From Lentisphaeria bacterium (GTDB lineage Bacteria; Verrucomicrobiota; Lentisphaeria; Victivallales; UBA1829): 35,866 nt of DNA. Location: positions 1 through 35,866 of the forward strand of contig JAFTJI010000110.1 of assembly GCA_017456495.1 (NCBI GenBank), read 5' to 3'. Of this stretch, positions 32,298-35,866 are shown one piece after another. The notes under the pieces were generated by a model, which saw only the letters and a program-made list of their open reading frames with translations, was not told where the DNA came from and did not search any database. The translations under genes were made by a program, and so were the position numbers. How positions within the stretch are numbered: position 1 is the stretch's first letter; each line of letters begins with the position of its first letter.

Positions 32298-33713
32298 ATG
32301 AAGTTTTTCAATACAATGGGCAGAGCCGTCGAAGAGTTCAACCCCATCAATCCCGCAGAAGTCGGTCTCTATACTTGCGGTCCGACCGTTTACAACTTTG
32401 CACACATCGGAAACTTCCGGGCTTATCTCTTTGAAGATATCCTGAAACGTTCTCTGGAATATAACGGCTACAAAGTCAAGCACGTCATGAACCTTACGGA
32501 CGTCGATGACAAGACCATCCGTGATTCTCAGGCGGCAAAGATCCCCCTGAACGATTTCACCGCCAAGTACAAAAAAGCATTCTTTGAAGATCTTGACAAA
32601 CTGCGGATCGAACGGGCAGATGTCTATCCGGAAGCAACGACTCATATTCCGGAAATGATCCGGACGATCCAGACTCTGATCGAAAAAGGCTATGCTTACC
32701 AGTCTGATGACAAGTGCGTTTATTTCTCCATCGACAAGTTCCCGGAATACGGAAAACTTGCAAAAATCGACCGTGAAAATCAGCGCGCAGGAGTCCGTAT
32801 CAATACCGATGAATACGCCAAAGATTCTGTTGCCGACTTTGCTTTGTGGAAGGCTTGGGATGAAAAAGACGGCGATGTCAAATGGGACAGCCCCTGGGGC
32901 GAAGGTCGTCCGGGCTGGCACATCGAATGCAGCGCAATGAGTATGAAATATTTGGGCAAGACCTTTGATATCCACACCGGCGGGGTCGATAACATGTTCC
33001 CCCATCACGAAGATGAGATCGCTCAGAGTGAATCCGCCAACGGCTGCCGTTTCGTGAACTACTGGCTCCACTGCGAACACTTGACCATCGACAAAAAGAA
33101 GATGTCGAAGTCTCTCGGAAACTTCTATACCCTGCGTGATCTGGAAGCAAAGGGCTATACCGGACGGGAAGTCCGCTGGGTTCTGATCGGAACACACTAC
33201 CGTGCAAAATTGAATTTCAGTATCGGTGCATTGGATGCTGCCCGTGCGGCACTGGCGAAGTTTGATACTCTGTTTGCCCGTCTGAAAGCAGCACCTGCCG
33301 GAGATGCACTTCTTGCAGAAGCAACGGCTGCAGCAGCTGCGGGAAAGGCTGATTTCACCGCTGCTGTCAGTGAAGATTTGAATATTTCCAAAGCTCTCTC
33401 TGCACTGTTTGTTCTGGTGAAAACAGCCGGACGTCTGCTTGCGGAAGGAGTTCAGGCATCCGGAGCGAAAGTTCTTCTGGATCAGTTCCGCGACTTTGAC
33501 CGTGTTTTCGGTGCGCTGGATGTTGATGTTGAGAAGAAAGAAGAAGCTCCTGCTGTGGATGCCCCTGCGGAAGTTCTTGAGCTTGTTGCGGCGAGAACCG
33601 AAGCGAAGAAAGCAAAAGATTTTGCGAAAGCAGATGCGATCCGCGATCAGCTCAAAGAGATGGGCTGGAGCGTTGTTGATAAACCCACAGGACCCGTACC
33701 TGTCAAACTCTGA
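32298..33713 (+). CDS. cysS: Cysteinyl-tRNA synthetase
   Basis: A 471-residue class I synthetase charging tRNA-Cys. C27 (YTCGPTVYN), the HIECSAMS cysteine and FPHHEDE supply zinc ligands. The HIGH motif reads HIGN at 36-39, and KMSKS is at 268-272. The C-terminal domain includes [19 protein letters not shown], which is typical. The [13 protein letters not shown] stretch is a lineage-specific linker. Start and length are normal. The next gene begins 5 bp after its stop. Confidence 0.97.
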   Translation: MKFFNTMGRAVEEFNPINPAEVGLYTCGPTVYNFAHIGNFRAYLFEDILKRSLEYNGYKVKHVMNLTDVDDKTIRDSQAAKIPLNDFTAKYKKAFFEDLDKLRIERADVYPEATTHIPEMIRTIQTLIEKGYAYQSDDKCVYFSIDKFPEYGKLAKIDRENQRAGVRINTDEYAKDSVADFALWKAWDEKDGDVKWDSPWGEGRPGWHIECSAMSMKYLGKTFDIHTGGVDNMFPHHEDEIAQSESANGCRFVNYWLHCEHLTIDKKKMSKSLGNFYTLRDLEAKGYTGREVRWVLIGTHYRAKLNFSIGALDAARAALAKFDTLFARLKAAPAGDALLAEATAAAAAGKADFTAAVSEDLNISKALSALFVLVKTAGRLLAEGVQASGAKVLLDQFRDFDRVFGALDVDVEKKEEAPAVDAPAEVLELVAARTEAKKAKDFAKADAIRDQLKEMGWSVVDKPTGPVPVKL

Positions 33714-33718
33714 GCTGT

Positions 33719-34201
33719 ATGAAAAGAAAGATCAGAATCGGAATCAGTGCCTGTCTGATGGGATTTCAGTACAGGTACAACGGGAAATCCAAGATGGATG
33801 CCCGGATCATAGAATTGCTCCGTGACCATGCGGAGCTGGTTCCGTTCTGTCCGGAAGTTGAGTGCGGCATGGAGATCCCGCGTCCGCCGATGCGTCTGGA
33901 GACCGGACCGCGCGGTGTTCGGCTGATTGTGATTGAAACCGGCGAAGATGTTACGGATCAGATGCGCGAATGGGCGGAAAACCGTCTGCTTCAGATGGAA
34001 CGGCTCGATCTTGCTGCATTTGTGTTCAAATCCGGCTCTCCCAGCTGCGGTTTGAAATGTCAGGTGTTCAACCGCCAGGGGAAAGAACTTCCGCTTGACG
34101 GACAGGGATATTTTTCCAAGCTGGTGCGGAAGAAATTTCCTGAGATGCTGATTTGTCAGGAGACCGATTTTCCTGAGATTGCAGAGAAATTGAGATTTTA
34201 A
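33719..34201 (+). CDS. DUF523-family iron-sulfur protein (TudS-like)
   Basis: A 160-residue protein with the DUF523 signatures ISACLMG (C12), PFCPEVECGM (C44, C49) and FKSGSPSCG (C110). Related TudS is a [4Fe-4S] 2-thiouracil desulfurase using three conserved cysteines, which C12, C44 and C110 would match. A desulfurase or related sulfur-handling role on thiolated nucleobases is plausible but not shown. It follows cysS directly and is likely co-transcribed. Confidence 0.85.
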   Translation: MKRKIRIGISACLMGFQYRYNGKSKMDARIIELLRDHAELVPFCPEVECGMEIPRPPMRLETGPRGVRLIVIETGEDVTDQMREWAENRLLQMERLDLAAFVFKSGSPSCGLKCQVFNRQGKELPLDGQGYFSKLVRKKFPEMLICQETDFPEIAEKLRF

Positions 34202-34213
34202 GGGGATATAAGA

Positions 34214-34855
34214 ATGGCGGCAGAAAAAGAGCTTGGCGTGATCGAACGCGTAAAATCGTTGGTATCAGGCGGTGGAAACAAGATGCGGGTTCCGGTTTCC
34301 GGACTGAATCTTCCCTGGCTGCTTGCCCGCAGTGATTGTGCCTTTCAGGCATTGATCCCCGCACTCCGCAGTGCTATATTTGTGGAGGAAAATGGTGATC
34401 GCTGTGAGTTTTATGCGGTGTTGACCGACATGGTCGGCGATATTCTGGATTCTCTTTCCATCATTTACCGTGAGAGTGTCAAGACTTCCAATATACGGAA
34501 GATCGAACCGGATCCCAGTATTCCGGTGCTGCAAGTGATCTATCACTCTTTTCAGACTCTTCACGCAACAGCTGTTTTGACAAGTGAGATGCAGAATCAG
34601 AAATCCGCCTCTGAATCATTTGCCGGAGCCGGGATCCTGACGAAATTCAATGGGATCGAAGATTCCGTTTCCAATATGGAAGTAGAGATCCTTCACAATG
34701 TATCCGAACTGCTGGAATCTATTGTTCCGGCAATGCAGAAAAATGCAGATTTAAGAAAAAAATCATTATCAAAAAATGGAGCAGAATGTTACAAGAGAGC
34801 GCAAAAAGAATTGACGCTCCACTACCGCAGTCTCTCCGTAAAAACGAAAGAATAA
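34214..34855 (+). CDS. Unknown, mainly helical protein
   Basis: A 213-residue soluble protein with no signal peptide or membrane span and no family that I recognise. It looks largely helical, with a hydrophobic stretch at about 28-55 (LPWLLARSDCAFQALIPALR) and a charged, Lys-rich tail. It begins 12 bp after the DUF523 gene with a weak ribosome site (AGGGGATA) and ends 13 bp before the TIM-barrel gene, placing it firmly in this operon. Confidence 0.75.
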   Translation: MAAEKELGVIERVKSLVSGGGNKMRVPVSGLNLPWLLARSDCAFQALIPALRSAIFVEENGDRCEFYAVLTDMVGDILDSLSIIYRESVKTSNIRKIEPDPSIPVLQVIYHSFQTLHATAVLTSEMQNQKSASESFAGAGILTKFNGIEDSVSNMEVEILHNVSELLESIVPAMQKNADLRKKSLSKNGAECYKRAQKELTLHYRSLSVKTKE

Positions 34856-34868
34856 AGGAGTTTACACC

Positions 34869-35711
34869 ATGAAAATCGGTGCAATCGCAGAATCTCTCAA
34901 AAAGCCCCGTCTTGAGGCAATTAAATCTTATGGAGAAATGGGAATCCAAGGCGTGCAGATGTATTGCGGAAAAGAGTTCGTTGATTTTTCCGACGCCCAG
35001 ATCCAGGAGATCATTGATACCGCCAAAGCTGCCAACGTGGAAATCGTTTCCATTTGCGGAGATATCGGTGGACATGATTTCCAGATTCAGGGAAAAAATA
35101 TGGAACGCGCCAAGTTTATGTGCAGCGTGGTCGATACCGCTGTCAGACTGAAATGCCGGATCATTACAACTCATATCGGTGTCGTTCCCGCAGATAAAAA
35201 CGATCCCGTCTATCCCATTATGCTGGAAGCGATCCGCTACGCTGCGGAATATGCTGCAGACAAGGGGTGTGTTTTTGCAATCGAAACCGGACCGGAACAG
35301 CCGGAAACTCTGCTGGCATTCATAGAAGATGTCAATTCCAAGGGCTTGGGCGTGAACCTTGACCCCGCAAACCTCCGTATGGTTTCCATGGCAGACCCCG
35401 TTCATGCAGTGGAAGTCCTCGGAAAATATATTGTCCACACCCATGCAAAAGATGGAAAAGTTCTGGAACCCGGTTCTGCCGCAGCTGCATACGGTATGGT
35501 GAACCCCGACGGAACCCCCCGTGTGTTTGCTGAAAAACCGACCAAATTCCTGGAAGTTCCCCTCGGACAGGGACAGGTCCCCTGGACAGAGTATATTGCT
35601 GCTCTCAAGAAAGCCGGTTTCGATGGATTCCTCACCATTGAACGCGAATGCGGTGATAATCCCGCCGGTGATATCAAACTCGCTTACGACTTCCTTCAGA
35701 AGCTGATCTGA
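34869..35711 (+). CDS. Sugar phosphate isomerase/epimerase-family TIM-barrel protein
   Basis: A 280-residue member of the xylose isomerase-like TIM-barrel superfamily. Metal-ligand positions are readable: Glu in FAIETGPEQ, Asp in GVNLDPANL, His in VHTHAKD and Glu in LTIERECG. AAGGAG lies 9 bases before the ATG. Typical activities include sugar epimerisation, isomerisation or inosose dehydration; the substrate is unknown. Last gene of the five-gene unit from 31783. Confidence 0.9.
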   Translation: MKIGAIAESLKKPRLEAIKSYGEMGIQGVQMYCGKEFVDFSDAQIQEIIDTAKAANVEIVSICGDIGGHDFQIQGKNMERAKFMCSVVDTAVRLKCRIITTHIGVVPADKNDPVYPIMLEAIRYAAEYAADKGCVFAIETGPEQPETLLAFIEDVNSKGLGVNLDPANLRMVSMADPVHAVEVLGKYIVHTHAKDGKVLEPGSAAAAYGMVNPDGTPRVFAEKPTKFLEVPLGQGQVPWTEYIAALKKAGFDGFLTIERECGDNPAGDIKLAYDFLQKLI

Positions 35712-35783
35712 ATTTGATTTTAATCGAAAAGCGCTGTTCCCCATACAGGTTGGTAAATCCTTCTGCTATTTTTACTTTAAGAT

Positions 35784-35820
35784 GGCATTTCGATTTTTAC
35801 ATCGTAAAAATCGGAATGCC
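35784..35820. repeat. Long near-perfect palindrome at the window end
   Basis: Bases 35784-35800 and 35804-35820 form a 17-bp stem with one G·T pair and a 3-base ATC loop. No T-run follows on either strand. Beyond it, to 35866, the sequence is A/G-rich without a gene. Confidence 0.75.
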
Positions 35821-35866
35821 GCAAAAAGGTTTGGAAAAAAGGGGTGGAGTTTGAGGAGGGGAAAAA

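Overview
The window looks like a chromosomal segment of a gut-type, anaerobic, carbohydrate-degrading bacterium of the PVC superphylum, most likely Lentisphaerae (Victivallales-like). This is inference from gene content. Clues are a pseudopilin-like protein beside a very large secreted LamG/CBM9/glycoside-hydrolase-like protein, a roughly 700-residue GreA of the kind also found in Chlamydiae, many TIM-barrel and Gfo/Idh/MocA sugar genes, and a Gram-negative lipoprotein signal. No phage, insertion sequence or CRISPR array is visible.

Layout. 1-5018: a minus-strand pair, pseudopilin then giant secreted hydrolase. 5019-9300: an AraC-type regulator divergent from a three-gene sugar operon (xylose-isomerase homologue, Gfo/Idh/MocA dehydrogenase, TIM-barrel isomerase/epimerase/lyase). 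The shared intergenic region holds three near-identical, helically phased direct repeats. 9324-12771: folB opposite a long greA coupled to a metallophosphoesterase. 12905-14842: three envelope proteins (Pro/His-rich secreted protein, HELGH membrane protein, lipoprotein). 14851-16035: a second dehydrogenase and tRNA-Tyr/tRNA-Gly on the minus strand. 16229-18356: argD-argF. 18554-20636: a membrane glycosyltransferase and an OmpR-type response regulator with no kinase beside it. 20705-22487: an iron-chelate-type ABC permease and ATPase. 22657-24876: trxB and a DppB-like permease with a large extra loop domain. 25074-27701: ptsH, ptsI and a cyclophilin. 27726-29945: a GH36/27-like alpha-galactosidase. 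30111-31229: a membrane-anchored C-type-lectin/FGE-fold protein. 31230-31782: a repeat-rich non-coding stretch. 31783-35711: a tight run of unknown gene, cysS, DUF523, unknown gene and a TIM-barrel sugar enzyme.

The most exciting signal is the 3' end of the FGE-fold gene (about 31119-31217). It is abruptly GC-rich, lies in the ligand-binding region of a C-type-lectin fold, and its apparent hypervariable residues are all encoded by codons ending in C or T. That is the pattern left by adenine-directed mutagenesis of AAC/AAT codons in a diversity-generating retroelement (DGR). No reverse transcriptase or template repeat is in the window, so this would be a remote DGR target. Just downstream lie small hairpins, a duplicated 90-bp element with AGTACT-containing 9-mers, an inverted counterpart, and a strong terminator about 430 bp after the stop codon.

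Most genes serve polysaccharide and sugar use (secreted hydrolase, galactosidase, sugar isomerases and dehydrogenases, AraC control), with housekeeping genes interspersed. Functions are assigned from motifs read by eye; no database search was run.
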